A stretch of 33,711 bases of DNA from Candidatus Uhrbacteria bacterium (lineage in GTDB: Bacteria > Patescibacteriota > Patescibacteriia > JACRJV01), in the NCBI GenBank assembly GCA_016215325.1, contig JACRJV010000001.1, positions 1 through 33,711 of the forward strand, in the 5' to 3' direction. Numbering within the stretch: the first letter of the stretch is position 1; the number at the start of each line of letters is the position of its first letter. This document shows, piece after piece, positions 13,913-22,380 of this stretch. The notes under the pieces were generated by a model. The model did no database searches, had not been told where the DNA came from, and saw nothing but the letters and a program-made list of their open reading frames with translations. A program made the position numbers and the translations under genes.

Positions 13913-15139
13913 ATGTGGCTCCATATTGACATGAACTCCTACTTTGCTTCTGTTGAGCAGCAGGCGAACCCTTTTTTGCGCGGGCGGCCGGTGGGGATTT
14001 GCGCGTACCTCAATGACTATGGGTGCATTATTGCCTCTTCGATCGAAGCCAAGAAGCGCGGGGTAACGACGGGCATGCGCGTCCCTGAGGCACGTCGGAT
14101 GTGCCCAGAGATTCTGCTCGTACAAAATGATCCTCGCAAGTATCGTTCGACGACCAAACGGATTTTTGGGATTTTGGCAGAATACACGGATTCTATAGAG
14201 CCATACAGTATTGACGAGGCGTTCCTTGCAGTGAACAGTGATCAGAAAACAGTGAACAGTATTGCGCAAGAAATAAAACAACGGATCCGGAAGGAAGTGG
14301 GAAACTGGCTTCGCTGTTCGATCGGCATTGCGCCGACGCGGTGGCTGGCAAAGTTTGGCAGTGATTTTGAAAAGCCGGATGGGCTAACGATCGTCACAAT
14401 GGATCAATTGGGGGCGATGTATGCGCGGATTGGGCTCACCGATGCGTGGGGAATCGGCGACCGGATTGCACTGCGGTTGAACCGTCTTGGAATCACAAAC
14501 CTCAATGAGCTTCGCGCATACCCGGTCGCGAATCTTATGGAGGCGCTTGGGAGTTATGGGTATCAATTGTGGGCCAACCTCAACGGGATTGAGTTCGTGA
14601 ACAGTGAGCAAGAAACAAGAAACAGCGCTCCGAAAAGTATCGGGCATTCATACTGCCTACCGGCAGAAGCGCAAGCGCCCTCAGCGGCACAACGAGTATT
14701 GATGAAATTATGCGAAAAAACAGGAAGGCGCCTGCGCGCCGACGGGCGGCAAGCATGGGCTCTCGCAGTGGCTTGGGCCTCTGCCCGCGGGGGGTCGCGT
14801 CATCGTCGACTGCACCACCCCCTGTGGGACAGTGCGGCAATATTTAAAGAGTCGCGCGATTTGATCGGCGACTCTTTTGTTGGTCGGGTAACATTTCTTG
14901 CGGTTACGGTCAGTGATCTTCGATTCCATACCGAGCAACTCTCCCTGCTTGATTCGTTGGCGACGTCACGACCGGTACCCGGCAATAGCCCCGGATATGG
15001 TATCGATGACCGCCTCACAAAAGCGCTCGACGCTATCAATGATCGCTATGGAGACTCCGGCGTCATCCGCGGGTCAATGTGGAGAACTTCCGCCTTTGCG
15101 CATGATCGCATTGGGTTTCGGAAAACCGTAAAGATATAG
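13913..15139 (+). CDS. dinB: DNA polymerase IV, Y-family translesion polymerase
   Basis: This is an error-prone polymerase that copies past damaged bases, normally induced in the SOS response. The palm is shown by HIDMNSYFASVEQ (metal-binding Asp6) and YSIDEAF (Asp101, Glu102). The helix-hairpin-helix is near GLTDAWGIGDRIALRLNRLGI, and the little finger begins at KSIGHSYCLP. All catalytic acids are present and 408 residues is close to normal. Two linkers are encoded by short repeat sequences: NSDQKTVNS after the catalytic motif, and NSEQETRNS just before the little finger. The start codon at 13913 gives the canonical N-terminus. LexA is encoded nearby, but I could not identify a convincing LexA site in front of dinB. 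Confidence 0.94.
   Translation: MWLHIDMNSYFASVEQQANPFLRGRPVGICAYLNDYGCIIASSIEAKKRGVTTGMRVPEARRMCPEILLVQNDPRKYRSTTKRIFGILAEYTDSIEPYSIDEAFLAVNSDQKTVNSIAQEIKQRIRKEVGNWLRCSIGIAPTRWLAKFGSDFEKPDGLTIVTMDQLGAMYARIGLTDAWGIGDRIALRLNRLGITNLNELRAYPVANLMEALGSYGYQLWANLNGIEFVNSEQETRNSAPKSIGHSYCLPAEAQAPSAAQRVLMKLCEKTGRRLRADGRQAWALAVAWASARGGSRHRRLHHPLWDSAAIFKESRDLIGDSFVGRVTFLAVTVSDLRFHTEQLSLLDSLATSRPVPGNSPGYGIDDRLTKALDAINDRYGDSGVIRGSMWRTSAFAHDRIGFRKTVKI
14229..14260 (+). repeat. Direct repeat CAGTGAACAGT inside dinB
   Basis: The 11-mer CAGTGAACAGT occurs at 14229-14239 and again at 14250-14260, a 21-base period that keeps the frame and yields VNSDQKTVNS. It sits in the variable loop after the catalytic SIDEAF motif. 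Confidence 0.75.
14597..14625 (+). repeat. Second GTGAACAGTGA / AGAAACA repeat inside dinB
   Basis: GTGAACAGTGA followed by tandem AGAAACA-type units, encoding VNSEQETRNS in the linker before the little-finger domain. It shares GTGAACAGTGA with the repeat at 14229-14260. Confidence 0.65.
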
Positions 15140-15162
15140 CGCCGAGGTACACACCCCAAAGC

Positions 15163-16362
15163 CTATTTCCGATGGCCGTACGCTTCTAACCCCTTGCTTA
15201 AAACTTCCATTGCCTTTTTGAGCAGCGGGATTTTGAGGACATACGCGATGCGGATTTCGTCCTTACCGCGGCCCGGAGTGATGTAGAAATCCGCAATCGG
15301 GGAAACCATGACAGAATGGTTTTTGTACGTAAAGTCGCGGATCAGCCACTTGACAAATTCTTCTGCCGATTCTACCGGAAGTTTGGCGATGATATAGAAT
15401 GCGCCATCGGGCTTACTGCAGGTGACTCCCGGCATTGCGGAGAGCGCCGAATAGACAATGTCTCGCCGAGCTTGATATTCCTTCCTGATTGGCGCAGTAA
15501 TTTTTTTTGATTGTTTTATTAAGGAATCTAATGCAAACTGTTCGAGCGTTCCTACCGACAAACGCGCTTGAGCAAATTTGAGGACAGCCCCCATTACTTC
15601 TTCGTTGTATGAGACGACGCAACCCACTCGTGCTCCTGGCATGGAAAAGCGCTTCGAGACACTGTCGATCACAATCGTATTATTATGCGATTCACTGTCT
15701 GCCAACAGACAAGAAGCTTTGCCGACAAAACGGATCTCTCGGTACGTTTCGTCTGCGACCACAAAAAGATTATTTATTTTGGCGAATCTGACGACGTGTG
15801 AGAGTTCCTCGTCACTCCACAGCTTCCCAGTCGGGTTGTCGGGATTAATGACAACAATCGCTTTTGTCTTCGCCGTCACTTTTGCTTGAAGCACGTTCAT
15901 GGACGGCAGCGCGAAGTTATTTTCGGCCGACAATGGAATGGGGACAAGCTTGACTCCGATCATCACAGAAAACGATTTGTAACTTACGTACAACGGCTCG
16001 AATACAAGAATTTCATCGCCATCGTCAGCGACCGCCATCAATGCGAGAAGGATTGCCTCGGCACATCCGACGGTGGGAATTATATTGTTTGGCTCCAACC
16101 TTACACCAAATTGTTTATAGTATTGGATCCATGCGTTCACATGCGATGGGAATCCGGGGGTTGGAGCATAGGGAAGATTTGGACTGTTATATTGTTTGAG
16201 TGTTTTAAAAAAAAGCGGTGGAACCGCGATATCCGGGTCACCGGTATTAAGTTTATAGACTTCAACGCCTCGTTTTTGGGCTGCTTGCAACAGTGGCAAA
16301 AATTTTCGGATTGGGGAAGCAATGACCGACTGGCCCCGACGAGAAATTTGTAATCTCGGCAT
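15163..16362 (-). CDS. PLP-dependent class I/II aminotransferase (aspartate aminotransferase-like)
   Basis: This fold-type I enzyme transfers amino groups between amino acids and 2-oxo acids. Signatures: VYKLNTGDPDIAVPP near the N-terminus, PTVGCAEAILLAL (PLP-phosphate loop), VINPDNPTGKLWS, VVADETYREI (Asp that binds the pyridine nitrogen and Tyr), SVSKRFSMPGARVG with Lys237 as Schiff-base lysine, and a C-terminal Arg (GKDEIRIAYV) for the substrate carboxylate. The length of 399 residues is normal. The start at 16362 (MPRLQISRRG) matches the family; the extra 15 residues upstream do not. The substrate cannot be read from the sequence; aspartate or an aromatic or branched amino acid is possible. 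It is divergent from ppsA. Confidence 0.9.
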   Translation of the reverse strand: MPRLQISRRGQSVIASPIRKFLPLLQAAQKRGVEVYKLNTGDPDIAVPPLFFKTLKQYNSPNLPYAPTPGFPSHVNAWIQYYKQFGVRLEPNNIIPTVGCAEAILLALMAVADDGDEILVFEPLYVSYKSFSVMIGVKLVPIPLSAENNFALPSMNVLQAKVTAKTKAIVVINPDNPTGKLWSDEELSHVVRFAKINNLFVVADETYREIRFVGKASCLLADSESHNNTIVIDSVSKRFSMPGARVGCVVSYNEEVMGAVLKFAQARLSVGTLEQFALDSLIKQSKKITAPIRKEYQARRDIVYSALSAMPGVTCSKPDGAFYIIAKLPVESAEEFVKWLIRDFTYKNHSVMVSPIADFYITPGRGKDEIRIAYVLKIPLLKKAMEVLSKGLEAYGHRK

Positions 16363-16443
16363 AAAAAAATGATAAGAAACAAAGTGGTTATATTGTAGCA
16401 AGGCCATAGTAGAGTGGGAAGACCACTGGATCGGCCCGGAATG

Positions 16444-16471
16444 TTGAGTTTTCTTGCGCTAATGCTACACT
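16444..16471 (+). promoter_or_regulatory. Candidate promoter for ppsA
   Basis: TTGAGT (16444-16449), 16-base spacer, TACACT (16466-16471), about 140 bases before the ppsA ATG. The long leader includes a perfect hairpin GTGTCG (16593-16598) / CGACAC (16603-16608) 11 bases before the start codon, where a ribosome site would be expected. Confidence 0.5.
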
Positions 16472-16619
16472 ATGGACGGCTATCCACAGTTGCAATCATT
16501 GGCCACCGGTTTTGGGTGTTGGTTTCGACACTCGTATCATCGAAAAGACCTCGTTTTAAGCTCTTTCTACCAAAGCCATTTACCCCATACCCGTGTCGCT
16601 ACCGACACATCACCTCACT

Positions 16620-19145
16620 ATGTCACGAACGGAATCTCACATTCTCTGGTTTTCAGAGATTAACAAAGATGATGTTCCATTGGTCGGGGGGAAGAATGCG
16701 AACCTCGGGGAGTTATACCAGAAGCTCACTACCGCGGAGAGTTCTGCCTTCCCGGATGAACACGTGCAAGTGCCCTATGGGTTTGCCGTCACCGCATACG
16801 CCTATCGTACGTTCATCTCCCACAATACGTTGGATCAATCAATTCACGATGCGTTGCAGGGGCTGGATACGCGTGACATTGCCGCGCTGGAGACCTGCGG
16901 TCAAACTATCCGCCAAATGATCCTGGAAGGACAATTCCCACCAGAACTGGAGTCAGACATCCGCTCCGCACATTGCAAACTGGCCGAACAGTGCAAAACG
17001 GATACAAAGAGTCTTGATCTGGCTGTCCGGTCTTCTGCCACGGCAGAAGACCTACCGGATGCCTCGTTTGCGGGCCAACAAGAAACCTATTTAAATGTCC
17101 GCGGGGAACTCGAGGTACTTGAACACATCAAAAAAGCATTTGCATCATTGTTTACCAATCGCGCGATTTCCTACCGGCAGGATCAACAATACAGCCATTT
17201 TGACGTTGCGCTTTCGGTGGCAGTACAGAAAATGGTCCGCAGCGACATTGCCGCTTCGGGCGTGGCGTTCAGTTTGGATACCGAAAGCGGCTTCCGCGAT
17301 ATAGTGCTTATTAATGGCAGTTGGGGATTAGGGGAACTGGTGGTAAAAGGCGCGGTCATCCCCGATGAGTACAAAGTGTTTAAACCCACATTGCGCAAGG
17401 GCTTCCGTTCGATCGTAAGCAAACGCGCAGGCCCCAAAAAACACAAACTGATTTATTCGCAGGATGCCGGGAACCTTACGAAAGAAGTGCTGGTGGCGGA
17501 CGAACTCCAACATGCCTTTGTATTGAGTGATGACCAGGTCCTGCAACTCGCACGATGGGTTGTATTAATCGAAGATCACTATGGCCGCCCCATGGACATC
17601 GAATGGGCGGTTGATGGGCAGCTCGGCAGTCTGTTTATCGTCCAAGCGCGCCCAGAAACTGTACAATCACAAAAACAGCAAGGCCATGTTCTCGAAGAAT
17701 ATCGTCTCAAACAGCGCGGGCCCATTCTCGTGCAGGGTGCGGCAGTAGGGGCGAAAATCGGCAAAGGCAGCGCCCGGTGTATTTCGGATGTGGCACAAAT
17801 GGCAGAATTTAAAGCAGGCGAAGTCTTGGTGACCGAAATTACCGACCCCGATTGGGAGCCGATCATGAAGCTGGCATCCGCGATTGTCACTAATTCTGGG
17901 GGGCGCACCAGCCATGCGGCGATTATTTCACGCGAGTTGGGAATCCCGGCAGTGGTGGGGTGCGGTAATGCGACTGCGGTGATTACCACGGGAATGGAAT
18001 TAACCGTGAGTTGTGCAGAGGGCGAAGTTGGTAGAGTCTACCAGGGGTTGCTGGAATTTGGAATCGAGCGCAATGACCTAACCGGATTCCAGCCGCCGTC
18101 GGTGGACATCAAGCTCATCGCGGCAGATCCGGAATTGGCGTTCCACCATGCCAAGCTCCCACATCGGGGGGTCGGTCTTGCCCGAGAGGAATTTATCATC
18201 TCCAACTACATTAAAATACATCCCAACGTACTCATCCAGTTTGATGAACTCGCGGATGGGGGAGTGAAAGCGCAGGTGGAAACATTGACCAAGGGGTATC
18301 GAGACAAACTCGAGTATTATGTCGATACGTTGAGTTACGGCATTGCGCAATTGGGCGCTGCGTTCTACCCGTATGATGTGCTCCTGCGGTTTAGCGATTT
18401 TAAAAGCAACGAATACGCGAATCTGATGGGTGGCACATTGTTTGAACCAAAAGAAGAAAACCCCATGCTCGGTTGGCGCGGTGCCAGCCGATATTACGAT
18501 CCGCAATTTGAAAAAGCGTTCTCGCTGGAATGCCAAGCAGTGAAACGTGTCCGAGAGCAAATGGGCTTGTGGAACGTGAGCGTCATGGTCCCATTCTGCC
18601 GCACTCCCGAAGAAGGCAAAAAAGTCGTTGAGCTCATTACAAAATACGGGCTCAATAATCGCATCACGCCGGAGGTACGGAAGAAAAAAAAGAACGGGGA
18701 TATTGTAGAAGGACTCGAAATCTGGGTGATGGCAGAAATCCCATCGAATATCTTACAGGTGGAGGAATTCGCCGATATCTTTGATGGGTTCTCTATCGGA
18801 TCAAACGATCTCACGCAACTCACGCTCGGCCTTGATCGTGATTCCAAGATGATTGCGCATGTGGGCAACGAACGCAGTCCCGCAATCCGCAAGCTCATTA
18901 AGACGCTCATCGCCGCGGCGCATGCACGCGGCCTCAAAGTCGGCATTTGCGGCCAGGCGCCGTCCGACTTCCCCGACTTTGCGGAATTCCTGGTGCGTGA
19001 AGGAATTGATTCGATTTCGATTAGTGCCGATACCGTCCTTAAAGCGGCGGTGCAGATCCGACAGCTTGAGGACAGGCTTTCTGCGACTGCAGCCCCCACG
19101 ACAGTCCCCACAGCCCCCAAAATAGCACCGACAAGTCATTCTTAA
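16620..19145 (+). CDS. ppsA: Phosphoenolpyruvate synthase
   Basis: This converts pyruvate and ATP to PEP, AMP and phosphate (gluconeogenic direction; reversible use in glycolysis occurs in some anaerobes). The N-terminal ATP-grasp domain spans about residues 1-340 (VPLVGGKNANLGELY, AVRSSATAEDLPDASFAGQQ). The central swivelling phosphohistidine domain has GGRTSHAAI with His432. The C-terminal TIM barrel includes GVGLAREEF, EIWVMAEIPSN and GICGQAPSD with Cys777. All catalytic residues are present, and 841 residues is slightly longer than usual. ATG 16620 gives the conserved start. The last 20 or so residues (Pro/Thr/Ala-rich) are encoded antisense to the end of the convergent O-antigen ligase-like gene, an overlap of 107 bases. 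This tail is probably not functional. Confidence 0.95.
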   Translation: MSRTESHILWFSEINKDDVPLVGGKNANLGELYQKLTTAESSAFPDEHVQVPYGFAVTAYAYRTFISHNTLDQSIHDALQGLDTRDIAALETCGQTIRQMILEGQFPPELESDIRSAHCKLAEQCKTDTKSLDLAVRSSATAEDLPDASFAGQQETYLNVRGELEVLEHIKKAFASLFTNRAISYRQDQQYSHFDVALSVAVQKMVRSDIAASGVAFSLDTESGFRDIVLINGSWGLGELVVKGAVIPDEYKVFKPTLRKGFRSIVSKRAGPKKHKLIYSQDAGNLTKEVLVADELQHAFVLSDDQVLQLARWVVLIEDHYGRPMDIEWAVDGQLGSLFIVQARPETVQSQKQQGHVLEEYRLKQRGPILVQGAAVGAKIGKGSARCISDVAQMAEFKAGEVLVTEITDPDWEPIMKLASAIVTNSGGRTSHAAIISRELGIPAVVGCGNATAVITTGMELTVSCAEGEVGRVYQGLLEFGIERNDLTGFQPPSVDIKLIAADPELAFHHAKLPHRGVGLAREEFIISNYIKIHPNVLIQFDELADGGVKAQVETLTKGYRDKLEYYVDTLSYGIAQLGAAFYPYDVLLRFSDFKSNEYANLMGGTLFEPKEENPMLGWRGASRYYDPQFEKAFSLECQAVKRVREQMGLWNVSVMVPFCRTPEEGKKVVELITKYGLNNRITPEVRKKKKNGDIVEGLEIWVMAEIPSNILQVEEFADIFDGFSIGSNDLTQLTLGLDRDSKMIAHVGNERSPAIRKLIKTLIAAAHARGLKVGICGQAPSDFPDFAEFLVREGIDSISISADTVLKAAVQIRQLEDRLSATAAPTTVPTAPKIAPTSHS

Positions 19146-20280
19146 AATAGGGCACGTCCACGATGCCGTGGACGAGAATAGCAACCAACACACCGAACAA
19201 CGCGAGCTCGGTGTGTTGTTGGCGTTCGGCGAGATGGCGCAGGGTCAGTAGAATCAATATCAAGAAGGCGACAAGGCCAAAAAATCCAAGCTCTGTCCAA
19301 AGTGCAAGGACAAGATTGTGGGGGTACAAGAGCGATGGACCAGAGACTTCTGTGTTGTGGTACGGGGCGATCGCGAATTGATAATTCGCAAGCCCCCCGC
19401 CAAACAACGGGGAGCCGGCGATCAATGCCCTTGTTTCATTGTGCTGTTCTAACCGCAGGAGAAAGGATGGGTTCGTTCGCACAATCGGTTGAGCAACCGA
19501 ACCCCAAGGCACAAATGGTAAAAGTACCCAAAATACTAGACCCAGCGCGATCAACCATAACCGCTGCGATTTGCTCAATCGCGTCACAATTGCGATCACG
19601 AGGAGCGCCACAATCACCGCGAGCATGGCACCATTTGAATTTGCGAGCGTGATAGACAAAAGCCCTGCCATAAGACCTGTCATCAATAGAGGTTTCCGAC
19701 CGACTTGAAGAATTGATCCAATGATGAGGGCAACCAGCGGCGCTGCAAGTAATCCCACTGCATTGGGGTAAGGGAATACGCTGACTGCCCTAAAGAGCGT
19801 GCGACTGCTCCAATCAGGATCCGAAATTGGGAAGATAATAGCCCCCGCAATCGGAACGCCAGAAGGGAAAAACCATTGCAGGACTGCAATCCCGCCAATG
19901 ACGGTCAGTAGGGCCGCGGCAGCCGATGCAACGGTTTGGAGCGCATCGGAATTGAGTCGCGCAACACGATACACCGTCAACCCCGCAATCATCGCATCGA
20001 CAACGTATGCCTTCCAGATACCTGCGGCACCCGGTGTTGGATGAGCAATCAACGCTATTGTGGTTGCTGCAAAGAACCCAATCGCGGCCCAACGGAGCAT
20101 CTGGTCTTCAATTGTAAAAAAATGGCGTAATCGTTGTAAGAAGGTCTTACCATCCTGTATGTCGATAAAAATCCCCGCGCACAACAGAATAATCATCTCC
20201 AATCCAGTCGTGGGAATCCCAAAAAAACTCCACCGCAGTTGGTACAACGGGAGCCCCAATATAAGAAACCACAGTATCAT
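19039..20280 (-). CDS. O-antigen ligase / Wzy-like polytopic membrane protein
   Basis: A protein of about 413 residues with roughly ten or more hydrophobic segments (FLILGLPLYQL, MLAVIVALLVIAIVT, LGFFGLVAFLILILLTL). In the C-terminal half there is a large outer loop (FLLRLEQHNETRALIAGSPLFGGGLANYQ), then YPHNLVLALWTELG and HGIVDVPYFKND. HN.....W.E.G and the preceding Glu/Gly pattern are typical of the Wzy_C family, which ligates or polymerises surface polysaccharide chains on lipid carriers. ATG 20280 overlaps the prmC stop (ATGA); ATG 20292 is the alternative. The 3' end overlaps ppsA by 107 bases. The glycosyltransferase at 28745 could work in the same polymer pathway. Ligase versus polymerase cannot be decided from sequence. 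Confidence 0.85.
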   Translation of the reverse strand: MILWFLILGLPLYQLRWSFFGIPTTGLEMIILLCAGIFIDIQDGKTFLQRLRHFFTIEDQMLRWAAIGFFAATTIALIAHPTPGAAGIWKAYVVDAMIAGLTVYRVARLNSDALQTVASAAAALLTVIGGIAVLQWFFPSGVPIAGAIIFPISDPDWSSRTLFRAVSVFPYPNAVGLLAAPLVALIIGSILQVGRKPLLMTGLMAGLLSITLANSNGAMLAVIVALLVIAIVTRLSKSQRLWLIALGLVFWVLLPFVPWGSVAQPIVRTNPSFLLRLEQHNETRALIAGSPLFGGGLANYQFAIAPYHNTEVSGPSLLYPHNLVLALWTELGFFGLVAFLILILLTLRHLAERQQHTELALFGVLVAILVHGIVDVPYFKNDLSVLFWGLWGLSWGLQSQKACPQAVGSAPPL

Positions 20281-21068
20281 TCGTGATCCCATAGAATAAA
20301 CCGTTCTGCCCCGGAAAGATCCAGAAGTGTCGTTATGCCCCCGCCGATCGCATTCTTGAGCAAGTTCGAAACGATTGGCACTTGCTCCGGCAGTAATTCG
20401 AGAACGACCCAAGGGAGTGGCCAGAGACGCGCGCCCAATTGATCCACAAACAATCGAACCGCATCGAGCCCATCATTGCCAGCAAAAAGAGCGATTTCTG
20501 GTTCGTACGAAAGCTCTGGCTCAAGCGCTCCATTCCATGAGGTCGGCAAGTAGGGTAGGTTTGCGATAATTCCGTCAACACGATCGGCCGCAACCGGTTC
20601 GAGGAGATTGCCCAATCGAAAATCGACCACGGCGCGGTTCGCGACCGCGTTCTCACGGGCAATGGCGAGTGTGGACTCATTGATGTCGGTTGCGATTATA
20701 GTGAGTGTTGGAATCTCTGCCTTGAGCGTGATGGCGATTGCACCGCACCCTGTGCCACAATCGACAATATGTGCAGCGGGTGTTTTTTTGATCTTCATCA
20801 ACAAGGCCTGCATGAGATGCTCCGTTTCGGGCCGAGGAACCAGCGTGGAACGGTTGACAGAAAAACGGCGATGATAGAATGGCTGCCATCCCACAATATA
20901 GGCGAGTGGCTCTCTGCGACAGCGCCGATCTACTGCTGCCTGGACCGGAAGGCCTGATTCTAAAATATTCTGTACTTCTTGGGCTGCGTGCGCGATGCCG
21001 GATTGAGTCAATGCATCAACCCATTGTTGCCACTGTGGATGAGTACTGGCGGAAGATCTTGACAGCAT
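20277..21068 (-). CDS. prmC: Peptide chain release factor glutamine methyltransferase PrmC/HemK
   Basis: This methylates the glutamine of the GGQ motif in release factors 1 and 2, raising termination efficiency. The N-terminal helical domain covers about residues 1-75. EPLAYIVGWQPFYHRRFSV leads into the catalytic domain, with LVPRPETEHL, SAM-binding DCGTGCGAIAITL, DIN as the acidic SAM contact, and ANLPYLP. The usual motif is NPPY; here the second position is Leu, a variant that I recall in other PrmC proteins and that keeps the Asn and Tyr. The start ATG at 21068 is followed by a normal N-terminus of 263 residues. It is the first gene of a two-gene unit with the O-antigen ligase-like gene. 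Confidence 0.93.
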   Translation of the reverse strand: MLSRSSASTHPQWQQWVDALTQSGIAHAAQEVQNILESGLPVQAAVDRRCRREPLAYIVGWQPFYHRRFSVNRSTLVPRPETEHLMQALLMKIKKTPAAHIVDCGTGCGAIAITLKAEIPTLTIIATDINESTLAIARENAVANRAVVDFRLGNLLEPVAADRVDGIIANLPYLPTSWNGALEPELSYEPEIALFAGNDGLDAVRLFVDQLGARLWPLPWVVLELLPEQVPIVSNLLKNAIGGGITTLLDLSGAERFILWDHE

Positions 21069-21089
21069 AATTGTTTTTGCCCTACAAGT

Positions 21090-21119
21090 TTTATACCATA
21101 CCCGAGCACCAAAGGTCGA
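21090..21119 (-). promoter_or_regulatory. Extended -10 promoter for prmC
   Basis: On the minus strand TG, one base, TATAAA (21090-21095), with a possible -35 TCGACC (21114-21119) and an 18-base spacer. The predicted leader before the ATG at 21068 is about 15 bases and contains no Shine-Dalgarno. Confidence 0.55.
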
Positions 21120-21162
21120 TGCAGCGGATACGAGCTGCACCTCTTAACACAATCCCCATTGT

Positions 21163-21306
21163 ATGAACAATGATACATGCCCAAGCTGTGGCGATGAACT
21201 GAAAAATGAGAAATGCGCCAATTGCGATGATTTGAATGATTCCGAAGACGAGAGTGAAGAGGATGAGGAAACGGACGACGAGGAAGAAGATGAAGAAGAC
21301 GAATAA
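21163..21306 (+). CDS. 47-residue zinc-knuckle protein with highly acidic tail
   Basis: The first 22 residues hold two CxxC pairs, CPSCG (Cys6, Cys9) and CANC (Cys18, Cys21), separated by eight residues: a compact zinc-ribbon or rubredoxin-type knuckle. The remaining residues are almost all Asp and Glu. I know no named family. A protein of this kind could bind a basic partner or RNA polymerase or ribosome parts, but this is not shown. It stands alone on the plus strand between prmC and fmt, and a large terminator follows 13 bases after the stop. A small hairpin (TGCAGC / GCTGCA, 21119-21138) precedes it. There is no Shine-Dalgarno. A similar tiny CxxC protein is at 32876-33088. Confidence 0.7.
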   Translation: MNNDTCPSCGDELKNEKCANCDDLNDSEDESEEDEETDDEEEDEEDE

Positions 21307-21318
21307 ATTCATTCTTAC

Positions 21319-21397
21319 AAAAACCTGTCAGATTCTGTTCAAGTCACCGCCGTGGAGGGAATCCCGAACGCTGCGGTGACCAGAATGACAGGTTTTT
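21319..21397. terminator. Large three-part bidirectional terminator hairpin
   Basis: AAAAACCTGTCA (21319-21330) pairs with TGACAGGTTTTT (21386-21397), ATTCTG (21332-21337) with CAGAAT (21381-21386, shifted by one at the join), and GTCACCGC (21343-21350) with GCGGTGAC (21373-21380). T- and A-runs at both ends serve both the plus-strand small gene and the minus-strand fmt operon. Confidence 0.85.
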
Positions 21398-22350
21398 TAT
21401 TCAAATCGTTTCCCAATGAGTTCCGGGTATCCTTGGAGGAAGGCAACGATGCTCATACGTTTTTTGCCCGAGCGCTGGATCGAGCCGCAGGAAAGTTGGG
21501 TGTAATTGCCCGCTTGGATCACTAGCTGGCGTTGTGCCTCGGCCGCGACAATTGTACCTGGTTTGTTGCGGTTGTCTTCGGGTTTTGCCTCAAGGACCGT
21601 GATATCAAAGAGTTTGATTATTTCGGTGTTCCCTTGAGCATCGTTGAGTGTTGTCCATATTCCTGGCCACGGGGTGAACGCACGCCATTGACCAGCGATG
21701 ACGGGGGCAGGCTGATTCCAGTCAACTCGACCGTCCTCCTTTTGAATTTTATGACTCATCGTTGATTGTGAATCGTCCTGCGGCGTTGGGGTAATCGACC
21801 CATCAATCCAATCCTTGAGCGTCGGAATCATCAGTTCTGCCCCCATGATCGATAAGCGGCGCTTTAGCTCGGCAGCCGTCTCTTGCGGTTGCACCGCCGT
21901 TTCTTGCACCGCCAAAATTGGCCCATGGTCGATTTGATGGTCCAAGAGGATGATTGTTACGCCCGTTTTTTGGTCCCCCGAGAGGATTGTAGATTGTACG
22001 GGCGAGGGACCTCGATGGCGCGGCAATAGCGACGGGTGGATGTTGAGGATTTTTTTCTCGGGGATATCGAGCAACGCGCGGGGAATAATACGTCCAAAAC
22101 TCGCAACAATCGCGCAGGCCGGCGGCGCCCACTGCCCGTAGAACTGCTCAAGATTAGTGCTGGAGCGGATCTCGGCCACCGGGCGTTCATGCGCAGCAGC
22201 AAATTCCTTTACTGGATTCACATACTCAACGCGGCTTTTATGGGAAGCCGGCGGCATGGTTGTCACAAGCCGGAGTTCGTAGCCGGCTTTCAACAGTGCC
22301 TCTGCGGTTGGCAGGCAAAAATCGGATGAGCCAAAGAGATCGATGATCAT
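21397..22350 (-). CDS. fmt: Methionyl-tRNA formyltransferase
   Basis: This formylates Met-tRNAfMet to make the initiator of translation. The N-terminal formyltransferase fold starts MIIDLFGSSDFCLP. The catalytic region contains ILNIHPSLLPRHRGPSP (Asn and His of the active site) and TGVTIILLDHQIDHGPIL with the catalytic Asp. The C-terminal OB-like domain covers about residues 205-317. 317 residues is normal. The usual G(T/S)P(E/D)F motif is GSSDF here. It is the last gene of the clpB-lysozyme-like-priA-def-fmt run, 30 bases after def, and its end overlaps the terminator. The pairing with def is functional: Fmt adds the formyl group that Def removes. Confidence 0.95.
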   Translation of the reverse strand: MIIDLFGSSDFCLPTAEALLKAGYELRLVTTMPPASHKSRVEYVNPVKEFAAAHERPVAEIRSSTNLEQFYGQWAPPACAIVASFGRIIPRALLDIPEKKILNIHPSLLPRHRGPSPVQSTILSGDQKTGVTIILLDHQIDHGPILAVQETAVQPQETAAELKRRLSIMGAELMIPTLKDWIDGSITPTPQDDSQSTMSHKIQKEDGRVDWNQPAPVIAGQWRAFTPWPGIWTTLNDAQGNTEIIKLFDITVLEAKPEDNRNKPGTIVAAEAQRQLVIQAGNYTQLSCGSIQRSGKKRMSIVAFLQGYPELIGKRFE

Positions 22351-22380
22351 ACAATAGGCACGAAAAAGATTCCAGTAACC

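Noticed and set aside
16363-16619. Possible tRNA or leader peptide between the aminotransferase and ppsA
   Set aside because: No T-loop GTTCRA motif or cloverleaf could be found; short frames there do not look coding. Only a promoter and a small hairpin are supported.
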